From: Carya illinoinensis
Lineage: Eukaryota; Streptophyta; Magnoliopsida; Fagales; Juglandaceae
Direction: 5' to 3'
Assembly: GCF_018687715.1 (NCBI RefSeq)
Contig: NC_056752.1
Span: forward strand, 40,336,501-40,400,500
DNA: 64,000 nt
Every line of letters begins with the position of its first letter. Position 1 is the stretch's first letter. The position numbers and the translations under genes were made by a program. Shown here in pieces: positions 24,461 to 35,070 of the stretch. A model generated the notes under the pieces. The model had not been told where the DNA came from and ran no database searches. It worked only from the letters and a program-made list of their open reading frames with translations.

Positions 24461-25200
24461 GAGTCCTGGCTGCTATATTTTAGTAGTGAGATATACGTAC
24501 GTACGGTACTTTGCATGATCATCTTTTCTAAATCAATATTGTATATGCCTCGCCTTGCCTTTCCATATATGCATATAGAATCTCTTCTTTTCCATAAACT
24601 ACCGGTCTTACTGGCCGCCGGGGGGCCCCATCGATCTGTTTATTTGAACATATTCTACATTACATATGGTCGTAATAGAATAATATGATCAGAATCATTG
24701 GGATTATCAAAGTTGTGCGTAGTGCTTCTAATTAATGGTGTTTATGCAGATCAGATATTCATGATTGCGAACTTAATTGTCTGGTCTGCCATGCATATAT
24801 ATGCAAGGTGATGATCAATCAGAGAACGTATTAATTTCATGATCATGTTAAAGGGATAGCAAGGTTTATGCTTAACTTTAATTCTTAAAGAAAAAAGGAT
24901 GCATGGAACAAGGCGAGGCCAGCTATTTACGACGTTGATTATTATTATCATGATAAAAAAGATCGAGTACCAAACATTTGGAATGCAGGATCGATTCCCT
25001 CGTGATCAGAGAACAAATCGATCAATAAGGCCAGGGCCAGGAATTTAGTCGACGTATCCCGTAATAAATTTGTTGAAAACGAAAAGACCGTTAATATTGC
25101 ATGCATTCATGAGGAACCGCAAGTTTTGGAAGTAGCTACAAACTACAATTAAAATTACTCAGTGATGTGTTGAAAATGATACACAAGTTTAGCTCACAAA

Positions 25201-25271
25201 GCGCATCTAGTGTAGTGGTATCATAGTACCCTCCCACGGTACTGACCGGGGTTCGATTCCCCGGATGTGCA
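25201..25271 (+). tRNA. tRNA-Gly: tRNA-Gly(CCC)
   Basis: A 71-nt gene with acceptor arms GCGCATC / GATGTGC (one G-T pair) and discriminator A. The D-arm contains TAGTGTAGTGGTA, the anticodon stem is GTACC/GGTAC around loop CTCCCAC (anticodon CCC), and the T-arm is CCGGG GTTCGAT TCCCCGG-like. There is no intron. A T-rich run (TTTTCTTC) follows at 25272 as pol III terminator. Internal A and B boxes (TAGTGTAGTGG, GGTTCGATTCC) are intact, so it looks functional. It decodes GGG glycine codons. Confidence 0.96.
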
Positions 25272-25282
25272 TTTTCTTCAAG
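25272..25282 (+). terminator. Pol III terminator of tRNA-Gly
   Basis: TTTT immediately after the discriminator base, the usual short T-run terminator. Confidence 0.7.
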
Positions 25283-25756
25283 TTTTTGTCTGTCCGTGAT
25301 GACACTGCAGTCATGTGCATATAGGCAGGTCAGCAATAAAGAGAAAAATTTAAGCAAGCACCGTTCCACCATTTCATGTTTCTTGTGCCACGCCAATTCA
25401 TATTTTTTGAACTTCAAAGTTGCTCCTCGAACAGCGGTTTTTATTCTTTTGTACAGTATAATTTGATAATTTGAATGGATTTTGTCAAGAATTAGTTAAT
25501 TACTTAATAGCAATGATTCAATAAATCCTCGGAAGTCAAAGTTGAAAATGTCGGAAAAGTTTTATGGCAGAAGGTGATATGATAAGAGGTCCGTCTCCAT
25601 ACCGGCAATGCAATACAGACATATGGATCTTCCACATTCCTTGTGTTGATCACTGCGTGGTCTAATTGAATTTGATTCTGCTTTCAGAGGCGGCCCCTGG
25701 TTAATGCGATAAGAAAACAGAATGGAAGGGTGGGCAGTTCGCAAGATTGGCCGAAC

Positions 25757-25890
25757 TGGATAGACTCCCTTGATGAGTGCATCATTGAAGCTGATCTTGA
25801 TGATTTTGGGTCACTTCTTCACTTGGTCTAATAGAAGAGAGGAAGGCCCAATTTTGAGAAAACTCGATAGGGCTCTAGTGAATTCATTCT
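25757..25890 (+). pseudogene. LINE (L1-type) endonuclease fragment
   Basis: Conceptual translation gives WIDSLDECIIEADLDDF in one frame and FFTWSNRREEGPILRKLDRA in another, which together match the pattern of plant L1 apurinic-endonuclease domains (DL..G..FTWSN....I..KLDRALVN). The frame changes between the two parts, and stops follow, so this is a dead scrap. No reverse transcriptase is seen nearby and downstream 25900-25930 is low complexity. Confidence 0.7.
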
Positions 25891-27467
25891 TCTCCCTTCT
25901 TTTTTTTCCCCCCTCTTTTTTAAAAAAAGGAAAGAAACTACGCAACCGGGAGAGGGGTAAGTTCAACCCATAGGCGAATCTAGAATTGACTTGCTAAAAG
26001 GAAATCAGTCACAATCTATTAAGAGAACATGCACAACTCTGATTCTTCATTTCAAGTTCTATATCCCCCAAGCCGAGCGAAATGGGATATAAAGCCCTTC
26101 TCTATCATGGCAGTAAGTCAACAGTCAGCTTATAAAACCTCTGTAAAGCATGTCAAGAAGACCGATCAACGATCTGAATGTCAACATCATTTATAAGAAT
26201 CATTTGTCAACCAGTCTGATATACGTAAGTCCGATATATGATTCATAAAACTAGATAACATGCATCTATGTGTACAATACAATCTTATGGCCAAAAAGAA
26301 AAAAGAAGAGAGAAGCAAATATAACAGCCGTCTAAAATACAAAGCCTTGTATGGCAATCCTCTACCGTACACACCTCTTGAATTCGAAGTGATGAAGCAC
26401 AAACTCCTATTAGGAACAGGATTCGACATTCTACATCCACAATCAATTAATGTTTTTGATAGGGAAATATTTATCTCAAACATGAACACCAAAATTCCAT
26501 TAGAAGCAGAAATAAATACTGTAATCTTACCATATATTGCAGAACAAGATCCTAGCTAGAGATATGATCCCCACTCTTGTACAGTACCGCCACTATTGTG
26601 AGTTTGAAAAATGCAGACTTCCACATAGAGGGTATGAAAGTTCCCACATTATCTCATTGCATACAGTCAGTAGTACTGTGGGTTTTATCATTTATGTCAA
26701 GTTCCACTTCTGTTACCCTCCATAGCACAATCCACTACAATAGATTGCATTCCAAGTTGAGGATTGAGCAACCAAATGGGATGCCAGATGTCTGGAGTCA
26801 AAAACATTTTACACTCTTTCAATTGTAGTATTGTTGTGTTTGCAATAATAGGAAGTGGAAGCCTCCATGCCAAATGATTGTGAAAAAGGAGGACTAAACA
26901 AGGTGCACACAGAAACTGAAGTAAACAAAAGAGAATCACTGCAAAAGCTTTTAAAATTAAGACATACAAACACACAAATTAGAACATGTTCTTTTTACTA
27001 AGAAAAAATTAAGAACACACAAATTAGCAATAAACACATCCCATGTTTCCCATGTACACAAGATAAAATCAAGCAAGCGAGTATAGCCTGATTAAAATCG
27101 TACACTAATTAATCAATGAGATTGAATCAAACACCAGCAGCAACTGAAAACGAGCAACAGAAACAGGAGAAACAATGAATCATGAAAATAGTGTTATGGA
27201 GATCACATGAGACCAAGCTTGAAAAGCATGCAAATATTTGACCTCCAAGATCTCATTGTTAGATCTCTACCGCTTTATTTTAATTTTGTTAAGTCGATTC
27301 AAAGAAAAAGGTAGGATTCTATAGAGCTGTGCACCCAAGGCAACGATTAGGCTAAGTCGTGCCGGGATCCTAATGGATGCTTAAACTTGTACTAGCAAAA
27401 TAAGATTTCCAACCCCACGAGGGCGTCCAGAATCAAGTTAGAATATTTATATATGAGAAGTGCTACA
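25891..27467. other. Intergenic, no recognisable gene
   Basis: Several 60-100 codon open frames exist on both strands (for example 26260-26559) but none shows a conserved motif, and they overlap each other. Base composition is ordinary intergenic. Confidence 0.5.
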
Positions 27468-27640
27468 ACTAAAAAAAGATTTCTTAAAAGTAAACTCAGC
27501 AACTGATATGGTTTTATATGATACGTTAGATCTACTTTACAATAAAAGTAATTTTACAATCTGACATACCACATCAAACCATATCAACTTGTAGATTTAC
27601 TTTTGTGATATCCCTTTATGGCTAAAACATTTCTCTTTAT
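27468..27640. mobile_element. Fold-back MITE, family B
   Basis: The left arm AAAAGTAAACTCAGCAACTG followed by ATATGGTTTTATATG is mirrored on the right by text whose reverse complement reads AAAAGTAAATCTACAAGTTG then ATATGGTTTGATGTGG. This is the clearest copy of the family also seen near 5020, 11290 and 30520. Confidence 0.7.
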
Positions 27641-27682
27641 ACATTGATATATGCAAAAAGTTACTAAAATAATACTACATAT

Positions 27683-27800
27683 AATCACTTTTGCGTGCTC
27701 TTGAGTACTCCACTAATATGATTGGCTGCATTAATTAATTTTTTGTACTCAACCAATCACATTAGTGGAATGCGCAAAAGAATATGCAGAATTGACTGCA
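27683..27800. mobile_element. Fold-back MITE, family C
   Basis: Arms CACTAATATGATTGGCTGCA and (reverse complement of the right side) CACTAATGTGATTGGTTGAG flank a short T-rich loop, with outer TTTGCGTG / CGCAAAAG words. A second copy is at 39887-40010. Confidence 0.75.
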
Positions 27801-27850
27801 CAAAGAATTTTTGAAACACAAAAACTGAACTGGTATAGCTCACATAAGTT

Positions 27851-28246
27851 GGGATGTGGAGTCCAGATGTAGCTCAGATAATTAATAGAGCATAAAACTG
27901 GGCAACGATGGACACCTTAAGGAGTTGCTTATCAGGTAAATGGGAAGCCCATCTATCAGATTTCTCTCTCCGTCTTTTGTTTTCCAGACATGTAACAGTC
28001 CCTACCATAATAGAAACGATAGAAACTTGACTATGTCTGGATGACTGATACAGTAGTAATTACCAATGCAAATAACACACATGTGACAGAGAAACAGATG
28101 GGCTTAGGTAGGGACATCTATAAGCAGAGTTGCAGTCCCTGCATTGGGAAGCCTTTCGTGTTTTTATCCTTATTGTCACAGTCAGGGGTCAAAGATGCTG
28201 CCTTCAATTAGTAGGGAATGATTCATGTCTAAATGGCTTAGTACGG
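27851..28246 (+). ncRNA. Duplicated non-coding unit, copy 1 (candidate structured RNA)
   Basis: About 396 bp alignable by eye to 28734-29138. The best-kept blocks are GGGCAACGATGGACACCTT, TGGGAAGCCCATC and ACATGTAACAGTCCCTACCA, with variable spacers between. Positions 27984-28040 form a 57-nt hairpin closed by CCAGACAT/ATGTCTGG. There is no open reading frame. It could be a snoRNA or miRNA-type locus, a long non-coding RNA, or simply an old tandem-duplicated repeat. Strand is assigned only by convention. Confidence 0.35.
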
Positions 28247-28733
28247 ATGCACAAATTGTCATCGATTCAAAAGACATATCTTATTATCTATAACTTAGTA
28301 TAATTATTGACACAATCTACAAATTGGCCTTAATCCCATCCATCACTGTTTAAATAAAAACTTGAAGCACAAAATTAACATAGAAACCAGAGAAAGACCA
28401 TGTCTAAGCAAAAAATGTGTTGCAGTGCAATCACATGAGTGATATGGGAGTTTAAACCTGTAGTTAGATCCCTTTTTTCGATTCAAAGTCTAGTTAGATC
28501 CTGAATTTCATCCTCCTTAGGCACACCAACTTATGTGTCACACTTTCTTTTTTTATAACTTATGTGTCACACTTAGTTGAGAAAAAGTAGGTACACTTAG
28601 TCGGTTGCTGCTAAGGGTGATACATCAGTCGGTTTGGCTGAGGATGATAAAATTTATTATAAAGAAAAATAAACTACAATAAAATTGAGAAAAAGACTCA
28701 TTTTTTGGGGTAAGTAGTCTAGGTACATTAATC
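28247..28733. other. Spacer between the duplicated units
   Basis: No gene is seen. It contains a short direct repeat of CTTATGTGTCACACTT-like text at about 28530-28575. Confidence 0.5.
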
Positions 28734-29138
28734 GGGATGTGTAGAATCCAGATGTAGCTCGAATAATAATTAGAGAATATAACCGGGCAACGATGGACAC
28801 CTTCAGGAGATATTAATCACGAAAATGGGAAGCCCATCCATCGGATTTTTCTCTCCATATTTTCTTTTCCAGACATGTAACAGTCCCTACCATAATGGCC
28901 ACAATAGAAACTTGACTATGTCTGGATGTTCGATCAGGTAAAAGACACTAATATAAATAATGCACATGGGAGAGAGATACGAATTCCCCAAAAGACATGG
29001 CCAAAGATAAGCCTTTTTCAGTACCTGAATTTGGAAGCCATTAATGCTGTTTCATAATTCTCTCTCATTTAGGGCTCAAAGACATCCCATCACCTTGAAA
29101 TAGAATGGAATAGTTCCATTCTAGACGGCTTAGTACGT
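28734..29138 (+). ncRNA. Duplicated non-coding unit, copy 2 (candidate structured RNA)
   Basis: The partner of the 27851 copy, 883 bp downstream in the same orientation. The closed hairpin 28869-28925 again spans exactly 57 nt with identical 8-bp arms although several loop bases changed. The unit ends with GACGGCTTAGTACG, matching ATGGCTTAGTACGG in copy 1. Confidence 0.35.
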
Positions 29139-29667
29139 ACTTTTACAGCATAGGCGATCTAGTAGCAATATGCATCAATTATGTATTAAAACTACAACAA
29201 CTCAATTCTAAACCTAGCCAAACAAAGAAACCCTAAGCCATAAATCACAGTTTGAAACAAAACTTACATTACCAGGTTAACATAGAATGCATAAAGAAAA
29301 GAAGATGCATATGTCGGTTGAAATTTCGTCACATTTACACCATTAAGAAGCACAAACAGAGACTTTCAGCCCACAAATCAACTATAAACTACTAGCCTAT
29401 TCAAAATCCTAAGCGAACTTTTAAGTTAGTTTTGATCGATTATAAATAAAAAGTTAGTCTTGATCAAAACCTGCCACAAGTGTGATTCAGCCACATTTAT
29501 AACTCAAGCAACACACCATACGCCAGGGCGTCCAACATGATAATCAAAACTCCACATGACTCTACCTCGTATTAACCAAAATCAGTTAAGATCCACAACA
29601 TACCACCGACCCACTCACCAAGACCTCCCAAAAACCACAAATCAGCTGCAAGTCCTCCCCCTAAAAC
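29139..29667. other. 3' flank of NIP7
   Basis: No gene is seen. The part nearest 29667 is probably the NIP7 3' untranslated region. Confidence 0.5.
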
Positions 29668-30231
29668 TCAAAGCTCATCCTCCATCCTCAAATACTCCCC
29701 AATATCCGCCTGGTGTAGCACCACAATCCCATTTGGGTCCAGCTTTCTACAATCTTGGGTACTCTTGGCGGAAATCCCAAAACCCAGAGGCACATCCGAC
29801 ATGGAGAACACCACGACGCCGTCACCGGGCGCAATATTCTCGGTAATCCTCCCCAACCCACCTTTCAAAACGTGGTTCCCGTACAGGAACGACATCTCGG
29901 AGGTGGGTTTGAGCCAAACTTTGTGCTTGGCATTTGGAGCGAGGATACTTAAAGACTGAACGGTGAGGTGGAAGCTGCCGCCGTGGGTGAATTTGCCGAT
30001 GCAGGTACCGAGGGAAACGAGTTGGGGGCGAGCGACGTTAGTGGCGCGCTTGACGAGGGAGTCGCTGACATAGTAGACCTTGTTCTTGTGGAGGCGGAAG
30101 CAGTAGCGGCCGGGGTTGGATTCGGGGCCCTCGTGAGAGGGGTTCTCGACGATGCTCTTGAGGTTGTTACCGGTAAACTTGAAGAGCTTCTCGAAGACTG
30201 AGGTCGTCTCCTTCTCGTCCAGAGGTCTCAT
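29668..30231 (-). CDS. NIP7: 60S ribosome biogenesis factor NIP7
   Basis: Single exon, 187 aa (animal and yeast NIP7 are about 180). It starts [20 protein letters not shown], contains [16 protein letters not shown] and [20 protein letters not shown] in the N-terminal half, and the C-terminal PUA domain (about residues 100-180) shows the hallmark [19 protein letters not shown] and [20 protein letters not shown]. Family knowledge: NIP7 is a nucleolar protein needed for 27S pre-rRNA processing and 60S assembly, and its PUA domain binds RNA. An in-frame ATG lies 18 codons upstream (30285), but the family starts at 30231. A plant-type insert, SHEGPESNP, sits near residue 30. The promoter has site II and telo-box motifs typical of ribosome-biogenesis genes. 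Confidence 0.96.
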   Translation of the reverse strand: MRPLDEKETTSVFEKLFKFTGNNLKSIVENPSHEGPESNPGRYCFRLHKNKVYYVSDSLVKRATNVARPQLVSLGTCIGKFTHGGSFHLTVQSLSILAPNAKHKVWLKPTSEMSFLYGNHVLKGGLGRITENIAPGDGVVVFSMSDVPLGFGISAKSTQDCRKLDPNGIVVLHQADIGEYLRMEDEL

Positions 30232-30315
30232 CTCGATCTGGAACAATGAGGTTTTGAAGGAGCTTGTTTCTCCCGGCTGCTTCAACTAGTGCCTAGCGGC
30301 TTCCCTTCCTCCTAG

Positions 30316-30323
30316 TAGGGTTT
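30316..30323 (-). promoter_or_regulatory. Telo-box of NIP7
   Basis: AAACCCTA on the minus strand, about 90 nt upstream of the NIP7 start codon. Telo-boxes occur near transcription starts of plant translation-related genes and work together with site II elements. Confidence 0.75.
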
Positions 30324-30426
30324 CATCTCTATTTATTCATAAAACGTGAACCCACACCATAATAATTATTTGTTGGAGGCCGTGTCCAGAAGGAGGAAAA
30401 AAAGAAAAAAAAAACTTGCCGATATA

Positions 30427-30463
30427 GGCCCACCTATTCGAGAGGCCCACGACAAAGAGCCCA
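30427..30463 (-). promoter_or_regulatory. Three site II elements (TGGGCC/T) of NIP7
   Basis: On the minus strand TGGGCT (30463-30458), TGGGCC (30449-30444) and TGGGCC (30432-30427) lie within 37 bp. Site II motifs bind TCP factors and drive ribosome-biogenesis genes. Their spacing from the telo-box is about 105 bp. Confidence 0.75.
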
Positions 30464-30519
30464 ATTATTTTCTTAATAATAAGTTAATAACTGTTTCACA
30501 ATAATTCTCATATTTAAAT

Positions 30520-30650
30520 TGAGAAATACTTTTAACAATAAATAAATTATACAAAAATAATTTTATAAACTAATATATTTTATCAAAATATAAAATTATT
30601 TTTATTATAAAATAAATATAATAAATCATTTGTAGATATAGTCATTCTCA
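30520..30650. mobile_element. Degenerate family B fold-back
   Basis: GAGAAATACTTTTAACAATA at the left resembles the ends of other copies. The centre AAAATTATTTTTATTATAAA and the inverted right arm are very A/T-rich. It sits just upstream of the NIP7 promoter. Confidence 0.45.
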
Positions 30651-30929
30651 TTTAATCTTCTCATAATCCCATTCATCATATTTAAATACCAATAACATAA
30701 AAATTTATTTATCATATAAATCATAACGCTAAAATTCATAAATGTAAAAGACATAGCGATTATGACACTTAAATGATTACATATCAAGTTTTAACTTCAA
30801 AACACATTTCTTGCAATAGAAAAGTGGGTTGTTTCGAGGAAATGCAAATAAGCAGGAGACCGAGACACAAGACATTCAAGTTGCTCTAACATGCTTATCA
30901 ACGAAAAAACAAGCTGGTTTGACACATTC

Positions 30930-32163
30930 CTCGACCTCCCAAAAAGCTTCTAGTTCAAGCATTCAAATGGGGACGAGAAGTTATGGCATTGGCTTTGGGA
31001 GTTGGCATGAAGTAAACAAGTGTGGGGATGTGGTGAAGGTCAACCAAGCTATAACTTTCTCCTGCTAGGTAAATGATTTGGACAACCTCTCCTCCTACAC
31101 GTCCAGCACTTTTCCTAGCTTCCCCATTTCAGTCTCCATCTTTTGCTTCTCACTAGCCATCCCATACATGGGATTGACTATTATTTGGCGGAGGATTTCT
31201 GAAATTGGACTATTAAATCGATGTGCTTCCACTTCCATCCATGTCTCCACAAGCGCCGACTCCGACAGGCTATTTGATAGGAGAAGATCGATCCCGGCAT
31301 CCTTGTGCTTGCGTGCTAAGTACTGGTTAATTGTCCTTGATTCTATTAAGAGCACAAAATTATAAGTTATAAGACCTAGTACTCAATCAAGGTTTGCTGC
31401 CAATGGTACGACATTACTTAACAAGAATCATGATATTCATCATTGTTTTAAATATCATTGTTCATCATCTACTATTAAATTATCGAAAAAATTATTTTTT
31501 ATTTCTACTTATAAGCACTTTTTGTTTTAATTATTAGTGGGGAATTAAGTCCATTAAGCCTACCTATAATTCTCATATAATTTGCTTAGAAAAAGGCAAT
31601 ATTAATGCTATATTGTTTGATTACACAAAATCAAATTATCTTATCTCATATAATTATTACAATTTTTATAAATTTTCACATAAAATATAATAAACAATTC
31701 AACTTTTTCATCTTTAAAAACAAAACTAATTTTAAAAAATTATCTTATAACAATATTTTATTCAACGTCCAACAAAATATCTCATATAAACTGTGTAATC
31801 AAAACAGTATTTTTGTTCAAGCTAGCAATCTTACCAAAAAGACTGACTTCGCCATCTTCTAAAGCAGGTATTTGGCCAAATGGCTGCAAGTCACGATCAA
31901 ATTAGAGGGTAAATATTCATGATCCAATATATATATAATTGATGTAAAGAACTCAATTAAAGACGAAAAGAAAAGGAGGGGGAATTTAGGATGGAGTTCA
32001 TGATCTCAGGTACATTTAGGGAAAGATAAGGTGGTTGTTTGTGAGCCCCGCCAGCCAAGTCAACCGGATGGAGGTCGTAAGCAAGACCTTTCTCGTGGAG
32101 ACAAAGCAAAACTCAAGCTGTGCAAGCCGACGCTGGAATCCCATGAACCTTATAAATCGCCAT
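30930..32163 (-). pseudogene. GSTF: Phi-class glutathione S-transferase pseudogene
   Basis: Three GSTF exons are recognisable on the minus strand: 32163-32014 (150 nt, ending PPYLSLN), 31883-31835 (49 nt, PFGQIPALEDGEVSLF) and from 31342 downward (ESRTINQYLARKHKD, then VETWMEVEAHRFN and NPMYGMASE). These are standard plant GSTF exon sizes. Damage: an in-frame TGA in exon 1 just after ASACTA where the family has Arg, a TAG after GKVLDV where Tyr is usual, a frameshift after about 30 more bases, and a TGA where Trp is expected in the last helix (after SRPHLNA). The catalytic-region Ser (SACTA) is still readable. Intron 2 hosts a family A MITE. The intact enzyme class conjugates glutathione to electrophiles. 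Confidence 0.9.
31633..31800. mobile_element. GATGAG-type MITE (family A) in the GSTF pseudogene
   Basis: Shares TTATAAATTTTCACATAAAA and TATAATAAACAATTCAACTT with the 18861 copy. It lies in intron 2 of the GSTF pseudogene. Confidence 0.55.
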
Positions 32164-33199
32164 TCCTGTTAATATTATTATTGCAATTCTCTAATTCCAA
32201 AGAAGTTGAAGTTCTTGGTGAAATATATAAGAGGGAGTGGACGTCATGAGGACGAGGCCGTACTAATACCTTAATTATTCATCGTTTATATATATATATA
32301 TATATGTTAGAATAGATAATTTATTCTTAATATTTTAGCATTTATGGTAATATGATTTATTTTTCTATATTTAGTTTATTGTAAAAATCATTAATCATCA
32401 CTACAACATATAGGGGCCTTTGCCACGAGTTCTTTTTCCATGACTAGCTGTCATGGTAAAAAGTGGTCTTTTGCCACTAAAATGTTTAGAGAGAATAAAT
32501 ATAGGTGTTTTTCCATGAAATTATCCTGGTCGATATATTTGGTGGCAAAAGATTTTTTCCTATCACGTCTATAGTTTTTGTTACCAACTTGTTTCTTGGA
32601 TAATAAATATGGACAGCATATGAACCTTTAGTGGGAAAATAGTTATTGTGACGAATTAAATTGTCTTTTTACCACGGATTAAAGTCGTCAAAAAAAATTA
32701 TTTAATTTGTACCCTCATCATTATGGCTTATTATTTTTGCCCGCTACTAGATAAGTTTCCCACGAATATTACTCGCCGCAAAAATCTCCACATATTTTTA
32801 AATAGAGGAATATTATACATCAGCCTACTGTATAGCCCACACCCACACCTGACGTCGATTATTTTTTTTTTCCTTTTCTTCTTAAAACGTGTTTCGGAGA
32901 ATCAGAGCACATTTTGAATTTGAAGTCTGTATTTTAGTGTATTTTTATTGAAAGATTATTTTAATTAATTTAAAATATTAATTTTTTGTTTTAAATTTAT
33001 CAGATTTCTCGCTAGATTTATTCTATGATTTTTTTAGTTGTAAAAATTATTTTAATATACTTTCTTGTTATTAATTATTGTTTTGTATTTAATAAATTTT
33101 ATCATTTTATTTTACTAAATCACTGCATTTTAATTATATTATTTAAATTTACCATGGTAAAATTTTTTTCGTTAGATCTATTTTAAAACTGAGATTAAA

Positions 33200-33385
33200 A
33201 AGACTACACCTTCCTTCTTTTCCTTCATTTTTTTTCCTTTCTCTCGTTTTCTTTTTCCTTTTTTCTTCTTTCTTTTTTATTTCTTTTTTCTTTTTCCTTC
33301 TTTCTTTTTCTTTGTCTCCTCCTTTTCTTGTTCCTTTTTTCTTTCTTCTTTCTTTTTCCTTCTTTCTTTTTCTTTTTCTCCTCCT
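33200..33385. repeat. Polypyrimidine tract inside the CACTA-like element
   Basis: About 185 bases of almost pure C/T on the plus strand with TTCTTTTTCCTTC-type repeats. The long Lys/Glu reading frame on the other strand is a consequence of this composition. Confidence 0.8.
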
Positions 33386-34959
33386 TATTTCATCCCCAGC
33401 CCATGCGCAACCCACGTTCTAATCTTTCATCCTCCACCCAGCCACGCCATGCGCCATCGTCCAGCCCACCAACTCCCCCACACTCCGGCGACCTCCCCCA
33501 CCCCAATCTCGCTTCCCCATGCTCTCTCCTCCCCTTGGCCATGCGAAACCCATTCGGGTTGGGGGTTGTTGTGCCGCCGTGCGCCGCCTATTTATATTGT
33601 TGTTACTCCCATTCTCTTCCCCATTAGCTGGCGACATCACCCCTCTATTTTCAACCCCTCTCGCGCTGCCAAACTCCTCCACGCACGGCTGCAAGCCGTG
33701 GCCCAAAATCGTTCCCGCGCCATCGCCGCACCACCATTGGCCACCATCTTCTCATCATTTCATTACCGGTCCTCTAGCAACCCAAAGCACCCTTCCCCAG
33801 CCCCTATCTACCACCTTTGAAGTCCCACCATCTCTATTTGTATTTGATGATTTAATACATTGTTGATTTAATACATTGAGTTTTTATTGTTTTACAATTT
33901 TTTTGTAAATAAATGTAATTCTTTTGGTTTTCCTTTCTATAGGACTAATGGAGTTTAGGGCAAGAACGACCTTCCTAGCGCTGTGGAGAACTTGAAGGTA
34001 AAACAAAAATTTAAACTCTCTCTTGAAATTCGTTTGTATATAGTTAATGCAATCTTGTCTTTGAAAATTTTGTCTAAACTGAATTTAGATTTGATCTGTG
34101 CTTAAATTTCTATGAAAATTGATTGATTTTTCAAATGATTCCTTGTGTGTGTGAGAAAGAGGGATTCCTCTTTTCCTTTTCCTAGAGTGGGAGATGGAAT
34201 GCGAATTGGATTGTGAAGCTAAGATTAATTTTTATCTATGTTTGATTCAAATGGGTTTGCTTATTTTTAGAATGGATGTTGCAGACTTGCACTCGATGAG
34301 TTTGAGTTAATATTGGGGTTCTTTTTGTTGGAATGTTTTGAAGGAATGAACTGTGATTATACTCTAATTAGAGACTTGAAAATTGATAATACATGAGTAA
34401 TTAATTAGCTATACAACATGTTAATGTAAATTTTTACTTTTTGAGGCGTAAACTAACTATACTTGGGTCCTTAATGCTGATTCTTTTTTATTTTTTTAAA
34501 ATATTGAAGTTAATAGCATGGTTCTGGAACTATTTGATTCTTTTTTGGATGAAGTGGCTTTTCTTGCACAGGGCTGAGAGGAAATCTCTAGTTTGTGTTG
34601 CTGATAATTATACCTACAGACTTCATATTTTAGATGTCCTGCCCCTGTGCAAACAGGTGATAATTAAACTTGATTCAACTATGCATACATACACATCAGA
34701 TTAGTGTTATGTTATGCTTTTGGATGTCAGAAATAAATGGAACCTGATTTGGTGTTAGATTAGTGTTGGATTGGATTTGATTGTGTATGAAGGAAGGGTT
34801 GTATTGGTATGCTTGGTTGGGTAATGTGATTGTGTATGCTTGTGTTACCTGTTTGTTACTTCTAATGCATGATGCAATGCAGGATCTGAACACTTATCTC
34901 AATATTTGAGTGTTGTAATTTTGTTAAGGAGTAATACTTGGGTCCTTTCTGTGTCTTAG

Positions 34960-35070
34960 GGTGCTGTCAGTAAATTTAATTGATCTTTTTTGGGCTTTGT
35001 ACATACCTTTTGCTCTCAAATATGCTGCTGAAGCTGCTTGCACTATGCTTCGTGTATACCAAGTAGTTGA
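34960..35070 (+). pseudogene. CCT8-like (chaperonin theta) exon fragment captured in the element
   Basis: Reading from 34982 gives DLFW, then FALKYAAEAACTMLRVYQVV. Plant CCT subunit theta ends with DLF....FALKYA.DAACTVLRVDQII, so most positions match, with Asp to Tyr in the DQ pair and two extra residues after DLF. No other CCT8 exon was recognised nearby. The flanking open frames at 34560-34660 and 35405-35530 may be exons of captured genes but are not identified. Confidence 0.55.

Larger units (their letters stand above)
22461..25200. other. Intergenic upstream of the FPF1-like gene, rich in palindromic words
   Basis: No gene is supportable. It contains (TA)n at 22700-22721 and 23960-23980, two CACTACAAG-ended MITEs listed separately, and many ACGTACGT, GCTAGCTAGC, TGCATGCA and GATCGATC words. 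Some of this may be distal regulatory DNA. Confidence 0.5.

Noticed and set aside
26260..26559. 99-codon frame with Lys-rich N-terminus
   Set aside because: An equally long frame runs antisense to it, and no conserved motif or exon neighbours were found.
27851..29138. Known snRNA, U3, U14, MRP or telomerase RNA
   Set aside because: Their signature boxes as I know them (for example a CTAAACCCTA-type template) are not present in either copy, so only an unidentified candidate is reported.
33149..33415. Lys/Glu-rich 88-codon frame on the minus strand
   Set aside because: It is the complement of a polypyrimidine tract inside the CACTA-like element.
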